A stretch of DNA of 64,000 nucleotides from JAHEGP01 sp963792875 (lineage in GTDB: Bacteria; Pseudomonadota; Gammaproteobacteria; Pseudomonadales; JAHEGP01). Each line of letters begins with the position of its first letter. The first letter of the stretch is position 1. Location of the stretch: the NCBI GenBank assembly GCA_963792875.1, contig CAWBXV010000002.1, positions 988,778 through 1,052,777 of the forward strand, given 5' to 3'. The notes beneath the pieces were generated by a model, which saw only the letters and a program-made list of their open reading frames with translations, did no database searches and had not been told where the DNA came from. Position numbers and translations under genes: made by a program. Shown in pieces: positions 42,180-51,471 of this stretch.

Positions 42180-44432
42180 ATGGCGAGTACATTGAGGACT
42201 GGATTGGCGAGCGGCGTGATCTGTCTGGCCCTGGCCGCTTGCGGTGGCGGCGGCGGCGACCGGGCCGAGGGTGTCAACCCCGGCCCCAACCCGCCCAATG
42301 GCCCCATACAGGGGATACAGCCGCCGCCGACGTCTGATTCGGTGGACGCCGACCAGTTGACCTCGGCCGACACAGTACAGGCCACCGTGACCGGCGTCAC
42401 CATGGGCAGCGCGCCCACCGTGCGCTTTACCCTGGTGGCCAACGGCGGCCGCCGGGTAAGCGGCGTCGCTGACAGTGCCATCCGCGCCGGCCTCGCCAGG
42501 CTGGAGGCCGGCGGCGAGTTCGGCACGCTGAGCTGGATCACGGACATCCGCCGCGCTGAGGACCCGGTCTGCCGCAGTCAGAAGGATGTCGATGACAGCA
42601 ACAACAAGTGCACCACGTTCACCGTGGAGCTGGACCCCGACGCGATCCCGGACTCGGCCCTGAAGGTGCAGGACCCGGTGGCCACGGGCAAGGTCGCCCG
42701 CGATCAGGGCACGACCGAATCCGGCGGCACGCTGGTGGCCAACGAGGACGGCAGCTACTCCTATACGCTGGTGACCGACCCGGGTGACCCGGCGGGGCTG
42801 ACCGCCATGCACCGCACCTGCCTGCAGATCTCGCTGAAGGCCCCCACCAACAACGCCTGCGTCGACTTCGTGCCGAGCGACCTGGTGGACCCCGCCATCG
42901 GTGAGAAAGCCACTTCGGTGGACGACGGTTTCTACGCCAGCTACGACAGCCGGCAGCTGGTCGCGGACGCCACCTGCAACTCCTGCCACGACCAGCTGGC
43001 GTTCCACGGCGGCGGCCGCACCGCCACCGCCTACTGCACCAACTGCCACAACCCGGTCACGGCCGACGCCAACAGCGGCAACGAGCTCGACCTGGCGGTG
43101 ATGGTCCACCGCATTCACCAGAGCGCCAACCTGCCCAGCGTCAGCGGCGGCAAGCCCTACAAGATCTGGGGCAACCGCAACAGCGAGCATGATTTCTCCG
43201 ATGTCAGCTATCCGCAGAACACCCGCCAGTGCACGCGCTGCCACGCCGGTCAGGAGGACGTCGACTACGCCGAGGCCAACGGTCTGCCGGCGCCCCGGGC
43301 GGTGATAACGCCGGACGGCCACAAGTGGGCGACCTACGAGGGGCGCGAGGCCTGCGAATCCTGCCATGACAACAAGCTGACTCACGGCAGCGGCGGCTCG
43401 GCGCCCTGTAGTCAGTGTCACAATGGAGATGCCGATCCGGCGAAGAGCATCGCCGCGCGCCACCGCGACCAGGCCGAAGAGAATGCCCGCGCACTGACTT
43501 TTTCCGTGGTGAGCGTCACCAATACCGATGTGGGCGAGACGCCGGTGGTGCGCTACAGCCTCAACCGCAACGGCAATCCGATCGATGTCACGACATTCGA
43601 TGGCGACATTAAGCTCGGCATAGCCTTTGATGCGGCCACCGATTACGTCAATACCGGGGCCTCGGTGCTGCCAGTGGAGATCAATGCCATCGCCAATGCC
43701 ACACTGGTGCCGGGCAGCGACAACGTGTTCCAAGTCGACATCGGCGCGTATACCGTTCCCACGGGTGTCGATACCCTGGGCATCACGCTGATGGGCTTCG
43801 AGAACTTTGTGGACAGCAAGGGCAGGGCGCAGACCTCTGCCATCACCAGCCTGGATCACTACGCCGCCAGTCCCGAGAGTAGGCCCCCCACGGCGAGGAG
43901 GCTCGTGGCCGATATCGACAAATGTAATGACTGTCACCACCGCCTGGCGATGACCGATACAGCGCATAAGAATTTCCATGCAGCGCCGGCGAACAACCCC
44001 CAGGTGTGCGTCATGTGCCACGGCCCCAACCTGAGCTTTCAGGCGGACATCGGCACTAATTTCCCATTGCTGATACACGGTTTGCACGCCAGTGGCTTCC
44101 GGGCGACGCCCTACAAGGGTTACGACACTGCGCGCCTGCAATTCCCGGGTGACCTTGCCGACTGTGGCATCTGCCACCGCGAAGCTACCTATGAGCTGCC
44201 GCTGCCGATTGACTCGCCTCCCTTCAAGGAGGGCGCCGGCGTCTATTCGAGTCCGTTGGGTGCGACCTGCGCCTCCTGTCACGACGGTGACAAGGCCCGT
44301 GCGCACATGGAGTCGGCCGGCGGCGCGGTCTTCAGAGTGACCCAGCAGGAGGCAAGCGACGCCATCGAGACCTGTGACGTCTGCCACGGCAAGGGCCGCG
44401 ACGCCGATGTCGACGCGGTTCACAACAAATAA
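42180..44432 (+). CDS. OmcA/MtrC family decaheme lipoprotein (first copy)
   Basis: A 750-residue surface cytochrome. The lipobox LALAAC-GGGGG gives a lipid-anchored Cys. Ten heme sites form two pentaheme groups: CNSCH, CTNCH, CTRCH, CESCH, CSQCH, then after a beta domain CNDCH, CVMCH, CGICH, CASCH, CDVCH. The order beta domain, pentaheme, beta domain, pentaheme is that of MtrC/OmcA. It should receive electrons from the MtrA-like chain through the porin and reduce or oxidise external substrates such as metals or partner cells. The start is ATG 42180 (AGGTGA upstream); a GTG 9 bases earlier is an alternative. Confidence 0.93.
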   Translation: MASTLRTGLASGVICLALAACGGGGGDRAEGVNPGPNPPNGPIQGIQPPPTSDSVDADQLTSADTVQATVTGVTMGSAPTVRFTLVANGGRRVSGVADSAIRAGLARLEAGGEFGTLSWITDIRRAEDPVCRSQKDVDDSNNKCTTFTVELDPDAIPDSALKVQDPVATGKVARDQGTTESGGTLVANEDGSYSYTLVTDPGDPAGLTAMHRTCLQISLKAPTNNACVDFVPSDLVDPAIGEKATSVDDGFYASYDSRQLVADATCNSCHDQLAFHGGGRTATAYCTNCHNPVTADANSGNELDLAVMVHRIHQSANLPSVSGGKPYKIWGNRNSEHDFSDVSYPQNTRQCTRCHAGQEDVDYAEANGLPAPRAVITPDGHKWATYEGREACESCHDNKLTHGSGGSAPCSQCHNGDADPAKSIAARHRDQAEENARALTFSVVSVTNTDVGETPVVRYSLNRNGNPIDVTTFDGDIKLGIAFDAATDYVNTGASVLPVEINAIANATLVPGSDNVFQVDIGAYTVPTGVDTLGITLMGFENFVDSKGRAQTSAITSLDHYAASPESRPPTARRLVADIDKCNDCHHRLAMTDTAHKNFHAAPANNPQVCVMCHGPNLSFQADIGTNFPLLIHGLHASGFRATPYKGYDTARLQFPGDLADCGICHREATYELPLPIDSPPFKEGAGVYSSPLGATCASCHDGDKARAHMESAGGAVFRVTQQEASDAIETCDVCHGKGRDADVDAVHNK

Positions 44433-44444
44433 CGGGGCGCAGCG

Positions 44445-46613
44445 ATGAAGCACAGCATTGCTCTACTACTGGTCGCGGGCTGCCTCGCCGCGCTGGCGGC
44501 CTGCGGCGGAGGCGGCGGCTCCGGCGGCTCCCTGGCCAGCGGCACGGCACCGGGCAGCGGCGGCGGCACCAAGCCACCGGTTGCCTACGCCCAGGCCGAG
44601 CAGATCGTCCCCTACATCACCAGCGCATCGGTCCCCGATGACGGCCGGGTGGTGATCGAGTTCCTGCTGCTGGACCAGGACGACGCCCCCATCGTCGACC
44701 TCACCGCGGGCGACATCAGCCTGACCCTGGCCAAGCTGCGCCAGGGCGTTGTCGGCAACCTCACCGGCACCTGGCAGTCCTATATCAACCGCATCGAGCA
44801 GCCGGGCGTGGGGCCCGGCACCGAGCCGAAGCTGCAGGCGACCAGTGAGAGCGGCGGCAACGGCGAGTTCACCAACCACGGCGGCGGCAGCTACCGCTAC
44901 CGCTTTGCCGCCAGCGTCAAGAGCATTGACGAAACCCTGCTTGAGCAGGCGCGCGATGAGGGGCTGGACCTGAGCTTCGAGCCGCGCGTGTCGCACCGCG
45001 TCGGCATGCAGTTCCGCAACAGCCGCGAGCCCGCCAACCCCGTGTACGACTGGGTGCCGGCCACCGGCGCCGTCGATTACATCTTCCACCAGGACATCGC
45101 CGCCACCACCAACTGCAACCGCTGCCACGTCAAGCTGGCACTGCACGGCGGCAGCCGGGTGGAGGTCAAATACTGCGTGACCTGCCACAACGCCGGCACC
45201 ACCGATGCCAACAGCGGCAACACGGTGGACATGAAGGTGATGATCCACAAGATCCACATGGGCGAGGACCTGCCCAGCGTCGTCGCCGGCGAGCCGTACA
45301 TCATCTACGGCAACCGCGACCGGGCCAACGACTTCTCCACGGTGGCGTACCCGAACAACATCCTCAACTGCGTCAACTGCCACGTGGGCACCGCCTCGGA
45401 CCCGGGCGACGGCGCGCTGCAGCTGACGGCCCAGGGCGACAACTGGAACCAGTACGCCACCGCCGCCGCCTGCGGCAGCTGCCACGATCGCGTCGATGTG
45501 TCTGGAGAGCTCCTGACAGAGGATGCGTTTTTTGCCCAGCACTACGGCGGCCAGCCCACCGACCTGAACTGCATGAGCTGCCACGGCATCGGCGGCGTCG
45601 CCGGCCCCGTGGCCGACTCGCACGTCGACAACGACCCGGTAGCACAGGCGCGGGGGCTGATTGCCGCCGAGATCCTCGCCGTCGAGCAGACCCTGCCAGG
45701 GGAGTTCCCCCGCGTGACCTTCCGCGTGTTCAACCCGACGGACGGCAGCAACTACGACATTCTCACCGACCCGATCTGGCAGAACGGCAGCCTGTCGGTC
45801 AAGATCGGCTGGTCCACGACGGACTACACCAACGTCGGCAACCAGGGGAGCAGCGCCAGCACCATCTCCATGGACGCCAGGAGCACCGCTACACGCGTCG
45901 GCGACGGCAGCTTTGCGGTCACCTTCGACAAGCCGATACCCGATGCCGGCATCGCGCCCGGCATTCCCGCCAGCGGGTCCGGGGCAGCCGTGATCGAGGG
46001 CCGCGCCTCCTATGATGTCAATGGCGACGGCACCAGTGACCGCGTGCCGCTGACCAACGTGGTGAGCTTCTTCCCGATCACCGACAACCAGGCGGTGGCG
46101 CGCCGGCAGTCGGTCGACCTTGACCGCTGCCAGGTCTGCCACGAGCACGTCGAGTTCCACGGCAGTAGCCGCAGCGACAGCATCGACAGCTGCGTGACCT
46201 GCCACAATCCCCGCTACACCAAGTCCGGCGGCGGCTCGGTCAACTTCAAGCCGCTGATCCACGCCAAGCACCGCGAGGTGTTTCCCAGCATGATCTCCAA
46301 CTGCCTGGCCTGCCACACCGACACCGGCCACCAGCTGCCGCTGCCGGCGGGGGTGCTGGCCACCACCATCAGCGCCGGTGCGGACGCCGCCGACCCGCGC
46401 GACGACACCGTGGTCACGCCGATCGCCTCGGCGTGCAGCAGCTGCCACGACGGTGACACCGCCAAGGCCCACATGGTCAACCCCGGTGGCGGCAGCTTCG
46501 CCACCACGCAGGCGGCCATCGACAGCGGCGACATCGTCGAGCAGTGCGACATCTGCCACGGCGCGGGCCGCGCCAACGACGCCGACAAGTATCACCGGCC
46601 GGTCGCGCCCTGA
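44445..46613 (+). CDS. OmcA/MtrC family decaheme lipoprotein (second copy)
   Basis: A 722-residue paralogue of the preceding gene, 12 bases after it. Lipobox LAALAAC-GGGGGSG. Heme sites are CNRCH, CVTCH, CVNCH, CGSCH, CMSCH and CQVCH, CVTCH, CLACH, CSSCH, CDICH. Shared blocks include LALHGGSRVEVKYCVTCHNA-like pentaheme text and the AHMVNPGG...ATTQAAIDSGDIVEQCDICHG ending. The two copies differ enough to be old duplicates and could face different acceptors or stack as OmcA on MtrC. GGGGCGCAGCG lies before the ATG. It ends the heme-protein run. Confidence 0.93.
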   Translation: MKHSIALLLVAGCLAALAACGGGGGSGGSLASGTAPGSGGGTKPPVAYAQAEQIVPYITSASVPDDGRVVIEFLLLDQDDAPIVDLTAGDISLTLAKLRQGVVGNLTGTWQSYINRIEQPGVGPGTEPKLQATSESGGNGEFTNHGGGSYRYRFAASVKSIDETLLEQARDEGLDLSFEPRVSHRVGMQFRNSREPANPVYDWVPATGAVDYIFHQDIAATTNCNRCHVKLALHGGSRVEVKYCVTCHNAGTTDANSGNTVDMKVMIHKIHMGEDLPSVVAGEPYIIYGNRDRANDFSTVAYPNNILNCVNCHVGTASDPGDGALQLTAQGDNWNQYATAAACGSCHDRVDVSGELLTEDAFFAQHYGGQPTDLNCMSCHGIGGVAGPVADSHVDNDPVAQARGLIAAEILAVEQTLPGEFPRVTFRVFNPTDGSNYDILTDPIWQNGSLSVKIGWSTTDYTNVGNQGSSASTISMDARSTATRVGDGSFAVTFDKPIPDAGIAPGIPASGSGAAVIEGRASYDVNGDGTSDRVPLTNVVSFFPITDNQAVARRQSVDLDRCQVCHEHVEFHGSSRSDSIDSCVTCHNPRYTKSGGGSVNFKPLIHAKHREVFPSMISNCLACHTDTGHQLPLPAGVLATTISAGADAADPRDDTVVTPIASACSSCHDGDTAKAHMVNPGGGSFATTQAAIDSGDIVEQCDICHGAGRANDADKYHRPVAP

Positions 46614-46818
46614 CCCCGCCGAACGCCCGGCGGCGGCCGCAGCGGGTCCTGGCCCGGCGGCCGCCGACCGGCCGCTGGCCTCTCCGCCGGTGACGCGACG
46701 AAAGCGGCGGCTGCCCTAGGCAGTTGGCATCCGCAGTGCTAGTATCCAGTGGGCGCAACTCCTGCAGCCCGCTGGTGTGGCGCCCATCCCGACATAATGA
46801 TTACCAAGGAGTTTCCAC

Positions 46819-48189
46819 ATGATTCATCCCCTCCAGCGGGGTGGCCGCTTATTGCTGCTGCTTGCCGCGGTGACCTGCGCTGTTCAAACGTCCGCCGAGG
46901 AGCTGCACCAGGCGCTCTTCAATGACGTTGACAAGACCATGGCCGCGGCCCGGGCCGTCGACGCCGAGCTGCTGGCGCCCAAGTCCTGGCAACGAGCCTA
47001 CGACGCCTATGAGACGGCCGTCGGCCAGCTCAAAAGCGGCGCTTCACTGGACAAGATCCGCACTAACCTGGCCACCGCCAACGCCGAGTTCACCACTGCG
47101 GAGAAATCCGCCCGCATCGCGGAAACCGCTTTTGACAAGACCATCAAGGCCCGCAACGCAGCCCAGGTCGCCGACGCCCCCGACCTTGCCAGCGGGGAAT
47201 GGCAGGATGCCGAGAAGGAGTTCAACCGGGCGACATCCAAGATGGAGTCCGGGAGCTCCGAAAGTGCCAAGAAAATCGCGCTCAACGCCAACGGGCTGTA
47301 CCGCAACGCCGAGCTCGTAGCAGTCAAAGCCGGCGTCCTGGGTCAGGCCTGGACGCTGATCAACAAGGCGGACAAGGAGAAAGTGAGCCGCTACGCACCG
47401 GTGACCTTCGAGAAGGCGCGCTCCCTGGCCAATCGGGCAGAGCAATCGCTCACCAGCAACCGCTACGCGACCAGCGAGCCCGCTGAACTGGCGGCGCAGG
47501 CCGAATACGAGGCGCGCCATGGCTTCTACCTTGCCGGCGTCGTGCAGGCCGTCAAAGGCAAGCAGCGCACTGTCGAAGACGTCGTGCTGGACTGGGAGAA
47601 ACCCCTCACCGACGTCGCCGAGGCGCTGGATATATCCGCGGATTTCAGCTCGGGTTACCAGGCGACAGCCGCCACCGCTGTCTCACTCATCGATGACCTG
47701 CAGGCGTCCAAGCAGGCGAGCAAGTCCGTCATGGCCGAGGCCCAGGAGTCAGAGCGCCTGCGCACGCAGCTGGCCGAGGTGGAAGCCCTGTTCAAGTCCG
47801 GCGAAGCGCGCATCCTGCGCGAGGGCAACGACCTGATCATTCGCCTGATCGGGCTGAGCTTTGCCTCCGGCAAGGCCAGCATTGAGCCCCGCTACTATGG
47901 CCTGCTCAAGCAGGTGCAGCGGGCGATGCTGTTGTTTCCCAAAGAGAACTTTGTCGTCGAAGGCCACACCGATTCGACCGGCAGCAGCACGATCAACATG
48001 CGCCTGTCGAAGGAGCGGGCCGATGCCGTGGCCGAGTATCTGATCGCCAACCTGGGCATGCCCAGGGCGCGGGTCATGTCGGTCGGTTATGGCAAGAACC
48101 AGCCCATCGCCGACAATGATTCCGCCGAAGGTCGGGCACTCAACCGCCGCATCGACGTGGTCGTGAAGAACGCCAGGGCAGCGCGCTAG
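46819..48189 (+). CDS. OmpA family protein with coiled-coil N-terminal part
   Basis: A 456-residue exported protein (signal ending QTSAEE). Residues about 25-330 are helical, with repeated A-x-x-x-FxxAEKSA patterns as in DUF4398 proteins. The C-terminal OmpA/MotB peptidoglycan-binding domain (about 340-450) has LSFASGKASIEPRYY, VEGHTDSTGSSTINMRLSKE and GYGKNQPIADND..RALNRRIDVVV. It should link the outer envelope to the cell wall. AAGGAG precedes the ATG. It follows the cytochrome cluster on the same strand after 205 bases; whether it is co-expressed is unknown. Confidence 0.9.
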   Translation: MIHPLQRGGRLLLLLAAVTCAVQTSAEELHQALFNDVDKTMAAARAVDAELLAPKSWQRAYDAYETAVGQLKSGASLDKIRTNLATANAEFTTAEKSARIAETAFDKTIKARNAAQVADAPDLASGEWQDAEKEFNRATSKMESGSSESAKKIALNANGLYRNAELVAVKAGVLGQAWTLINKADKEKVSRYAPVTFEKARSLANRAEQSLTSNRYATSEPAELAAQAEYEARHGFYLAGVVQAVKGKQRTVEDVVLDWEKPLTDVAEALDISADFSSGYQATAATAVSLIDDLQASKQASKSVMAEAQESERLRTQLAEVEALFKSGEARILREGNDLIIRLIGLSFASGKASIEPRYYGLLKQVQRAMLLFPKENFVVEGHTDSTGSSTINMRLSKERADAVAEYLIANLGMPRARVMSVGYGKNQPIADNDSAEGRALNRRIDVVVKNARAAR

Positions 48190-48196
48190 CCCGGCG

Positions 48197-48226
48197 CCTG
48201 CGCGGGCTCCATGCGTGGGGCCCGCG
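48197..48226. terminator. Terminator between convergent ompA-like and MFS genes
   Basis: TGCGCGGGC and GCCCGCGCA form a perfect 9-base stem with a 12-base loop, followed by ATTTCT, in the 43-base gap between the two convergent stops. It may serve both genes. Confidence 0.5.
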
Positions 48227-48232
48227 CAATTT

Positions 48233-49534
48233 CTACGCGTCAGGTGCTGCCGCGCGGGTGAGGTCCTCGCGCAGGCTGAGGCTGGCCAGCCAGAACACGA
48301 TACTGGCGCAGCCCCCGGCAATACCCATCACCAGCAGCGAATAGCGAATGGCTTCGTTGCCCAGGCTATCGAAGAACCAGTCGTTCATGATGCCCACCAG
48401 CATCGGGCCCAGGCCCAGGCCGATCAGATTGAGTACGAACAGCAGCAGCGCCGATGCCGTCGCGCGCATGCGCAGCTTGACCAGTCCCTGGCACATCGAC
48501 AGCATCGGGCCGACATACATCGCGCCCAGAAAATAGAAGGGGATAAAGTGCAGCAGAGCGGTCTCCCACTCCTCGCTGAGCAGGAAGCCGATGACGAAGG
48601 GCACGCCCAGCAGCGACTGCAGCGCCGGCAGGCGCAGATACCAGCGGACGTCCCGGCGCGCCATCCGGTCGGTGAACTTGCCGCCCAGGTAACCTCCCAG
48701 ACACCCCGCCACGCCGATGATCACGCCGAGATAGAGGCCGATATCGACGCCGTTGAGCCCGTGCACGCGGCCGAGGTAGGCTGGTCCCCACACCAGTACG
48801 CTGTACCCCGACAGCGACTGCACCGATGCCGCCACCATCATCAGCATGAATGAGCGGCAGCCGAGCAGGTAGCGCAGCACCTCGGCCATCGTCACCGGGC
48901 CGCTGTCGACGGTGCGATTCTCGGAGAGTCCCCTGGCGGGCTCGGCGATGGTGAATCTCACCAGCACGGCCAGCAGCAGGCCGGGCAGGCCGACCGCGAA
49001 AAAGGCCGCGCGCCAGCCGAACAGCTCCTTGAGGTAGCCGCCCGCGACAAAGGCGATCATGGCGCCCACGTAGACGCCCGTGGAGTAGATCGCCAGTGCC
49101 GTGGCGCGGCGCCGCGGTGGAAAGTAATCGGACAGCAGCGAGTGCGCCGGAGGGCTGCCGGCGGCCTCGCCGATGCCGACGCCGACTCTCGCGAGGGCGA
49201 GCTGGAAAAAATTCTGGGCCAGCCCCGAGGCCGCGGTCAGCCCGCTCCACAGCGTCAGGCCGATGGCGATGATGCTGCGGCGGGAGCTGCGGTCTGCCAG
49301 GCGCGCGATAGGGATGCCGGCGACGGTGTAGAACAGCACGAAGGCAAAGCCCACCAGAAAGCCCATGGCGCTGTCCGACACGCCCAGGTCGGCCTTGATA
49401 TCGTCCAGCAGAATGCCAAGAATCTGGCGGTCGATAAAATTGAAAACGTAGACCACGAAAAGAATGGCCAGCACGTAGTTGGCATAGCCGCGGCTGGTGG
49501 CGGTCGATGCGGTTGCCGCCTGCTTGGCACTCAT
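48233..49534 (-). CDS. MFS transporter
   Basis: A 433-residue major facilitator with 12 helices. The loop 2-3 motif is GIPIARLADRSSRRSIIAIG, followed by GIGEAAGSPPAHSLLSDYFPPRRRATALA, typical of the spinster-like/organic anion MFS group, and GGKFTDRMARRD in the second half. The ATG at 49534 has GGGAGAG 7 bases upstream. Substrate is unknown. It is divergent from the dihydroorotate dehydrogenase gene. Confidence 0.9.
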   Translation of the reverse strand: MSAKQAATASTATSRGYANYVLAILFVVYVFNFIDRQILGILLDDIKADLGVSDSAMGFLVGFAFVLFYTVAGIPIARLADRSSRRSIIAIGLTLWSGLTAASGLAQNFFQLALARVGVGIGEAAGSPPAHSLLSDYFPPRRRATALAIYSTGVYVGAMIAFVAGGYLKELFGWRAAFFAVGLPGLLLAVLVRFTIAEPARGLSENRTVDSGPVTMAEVLRYLLGCRSFMLMMVAASVQSLSGYSVLVWGPAYLGRVHGLNGVDIGLYLGVIIGVAGCLGGYLGGKFTDRMARRDVRWYLRLPALQSLLGVPFVIGFLLSEEWETALLHFIPFYFLGAMYVGPMLSMCQGLVKLRMRATASALLLFVLNLIGLGLGPMLVGIMNDWFFDSLGNEAIRYSLLVMGIAGGCASIVFWLASLSLREDLTRAAAPDA

Positions 49535-49695
49535 GGCTCTCTCCCTGGTCAATACGTGTCGATGCCTGCCCGGCGGGGTCGCGCGCAGGCACCGCGGTGC
49601 CTGCTGGTGCCTGGAGTGGGAACAGCGCCGGCCCCGCGTTTGGCGTCAGGCGGCGGTGTGGTCAATCAGTCCCTGAAGCGAACCAGGCAAAAGAG

Positions 49696-49701
49696 TATAA
49701 T
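49696..49701 (+). promoter_or_regulatory. -10 box before pyrD-pyrK fusion
   Basis: A perfect TATAAT lies 59 bases upstream of the proposed start at 49760. No clear -35 is visible. The distance leaves a short leader. Confidence 0.45.
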
Positions 49702-49759
49702 GGGCGCGGTACGTAGACGTCACGATCCGATGCCGCATTACCTGCGCAGGGGAACAGCA

Positions 49760-51400
49760 TTGCAGAACTCGACTATGACCAGCCACTTTCTCGGCAAGGC
49801 GATTTCCGGACCATTTACCATTCCCTCCGGCATCGTATCGACACAGACGACCATCATCGATTACGTGTTCCGTCACGTGCCCGAGGTCGGCGTGGTGACC
49901 ACCAAGAGCATCGGCCTGGCGCCCCGTGCCGGCAACCGTGAGCCGGTCTACAGCCAGTATGCGCCGGGTTGTTTCGTCAACGCCGTGGGCCTCACCAACC
50001 CGGGCGCGGAGCAGGCCGCCGCCGCTCTCGCCGGGCTCACCGTGCCCGACGATCGCTTCCTGCTGACGTCGATTTTCGGCGCCGACCTCGACGAGTTCGT
50101 GCAGGTCGCCCGCCTGCTGGCGCCCTGCTCCGACGGCCTGGAGCTGAATCTCTCCTGCCCCCACGCCAAGGGCTACGGCATGGCGATCGGCCAGGACCCG
50201 GAGCTGGTAAGGGCCATCACTGCAGCGGTCAAGGCCGCGGTCGATATCCCCGTCATACCCAAGCTGACGCCCAACACGCCGGATATCGGCCGCATTGCCC
50301 GCGCTGCGGTGGCGGGCGGGGCCGATGCCATCTGCGCCATCAATACCGTCGGCCCCGGGTTGTTCACCGCCTGGGGCCAGCCGGTGCTCAGCAACGGCCT
50401 GGGCGGCATGTCCGGCAAGGGCGTGCTGCCGCTCGGCCTCAAGTGCGTCAGCGAGATCCGGGCCGCGGTGGACTGTCCGATCATCGGCTGCGGCGGCATC
50501 AGCAGCGCCGACGACGTGCGCGCCTACCGCGATGCGGGGGCCAGCATCTTCGGCGTGGGCTCCGCGCTGACCGGGTTTGATTCGCGGCAGATGCGCGCGT
50601 ACTTCAGCACGCTGGCCCGTGACCTGGCGGGCAGCGCCAACCGCGCGGAGGCGCAGGTGCGCTACGATATCGACATGAGCTTCCGCCCGGTGACGCTGGT
50701 GGAAAACAGCCGCGTGACGGACGACATCACGGTGCTGCGCTTCGATCGACGGCTCGATATCCAGGCCGGCGAATTCATCTTTCTGTGGCTGCCGGGGCTC
50801 GGCGAAAAGCCCTTCTCGGCGCTGACGGATGACCCCTTCACCCTGGCCGTCATCAACGTGGGGCAGTTCACTGCGGCCCTGATGGACCTCGAGCCCGGCA
50901 CCCGCGCCTACGTGCGCGGCCCGTACGGCCAGCCGGTCGAGCCTCCCGAGGATGCGCGCATCATGGCCGTCAGCGGCGGCACCGGCCTGGCGGCGGTCTA
51001 CCAGATCGCCCGCGACTTTGGCGAGGCGGAGATCCTGGTCGGCGCCCGCTCGCGCGACCGCCTCTATTTTCTCGACGAGTGCCGCGCCTGCAGCACCGTC
51101 CACGTGGCCACGGACGACGGCAGCGAGGGCTTCCACGGCCGCGTCAGCGAGCTGCTGCGCCAGCGCCTCGAGGCCATGAGCCCTGCCGAACGCGAGCGCC
51201 TCGTGTTCTACAATTGCGGCCCCGAGCCCATGGTGCACGCCGCCGTCGCGGTGCAGCGGGAATTCTGCCGGCCCGAGCGCATCTTCAGCGCCATCGACTA
51301 CCTCACTAAGTGCGGCGTGGGCATCTGCGGCGCCTGCGCGGCGCCGGATGGCCGGCGCCTGTGTGTCGACGGTCCCTTTCTGGCAGAGGACGCCGGCTAG
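49760..51400 (+). CDS. Dihydroorotate dehydrogenase fused to PyrK-like electron-transfer domain
   Basis: A 546-residue single chain. Residues about 6-300 are a class 1 dihydroorotate dehydrogenase (PSGIVSTQTTII, catalytic-loop LELNLSCPHAKGYG with Cys near 133, IPKLTPNTPDI, GCGGISSADDVRAYRDAGAS). Residues about 305-546 are PyrK-like: ferredoxin-reductase FAD/NAD domains (MAVSGGTGLAAVYQIA) and a C-terminal 2Fe-2S site CGVGICGACAAPDGRRLC. In class 1B enzymes these are separate PyrD and PyrK subunits. It should oxidise dihydroorotate to orotate with NAD as acceptor. The TTG at 49760 has AGGGGA 6 bases upstream; ATG 49775 is the alternative. Confidence 0.9.
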   Translation: MQNSTMTSHFLGKAISGPFTIPSGIVSTQTTIIDYVFRHVPEVGVVTTKSIGLAPRAGNREPVYSQYAPGCFVNAVGLTNPGAEQAAAALAGLTVPDDRFLLTSIFGADLDEFVQVARLLAPCSDGLELNLSCPHAKGYGMAIGQDPELVRAITAAVKAAVDIPVIPKLTPNTPDIGRIARAAVAGGADAICAINTVGPGLFTAWGQPVLSNGLGGMSGKGVLPLGLKCVSEIRAAVDCPIIGCGGISSADDVRAYRDAGASIFGVGSALTGFDSRQMRAYFSTLARDLAGSANRAEAQVRYDIDMSFRPVTLVENSRVTDDITVLRFDRRLDIQAGEFIFLWLPGLGEKPFSALTDDPFTLAVINVGQFTAALMDLEPGTRAYVRGPYGQPVEPPEDARIMAVSGGTGLAAVYQIARDFGEAEILVGARSRDRLYFLDECRACSTVHVATDDGSEGFHGRVSELLRQRLEAMSPAERERLVFYNCGPEPMVHAAVAVQREFCRPERIFSAIDYLTKCGVGICGACAAPDGRRLCVDGPFLAEDAG

Positions 51401-51471
51401 CGTCCAGCTTGCGAGCGGCCCATGCAGCGCGCCGGCGCGGGCCACGATCACAATGACAGGAGATATAGCCC

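Noticed and set aside
42180..46613. The two OmcA/MtrC genes as one split gene
   Set aside because: Each has its own lipobox signal, ribosome binding site, ten heme motifs and stop; they are paralogues.
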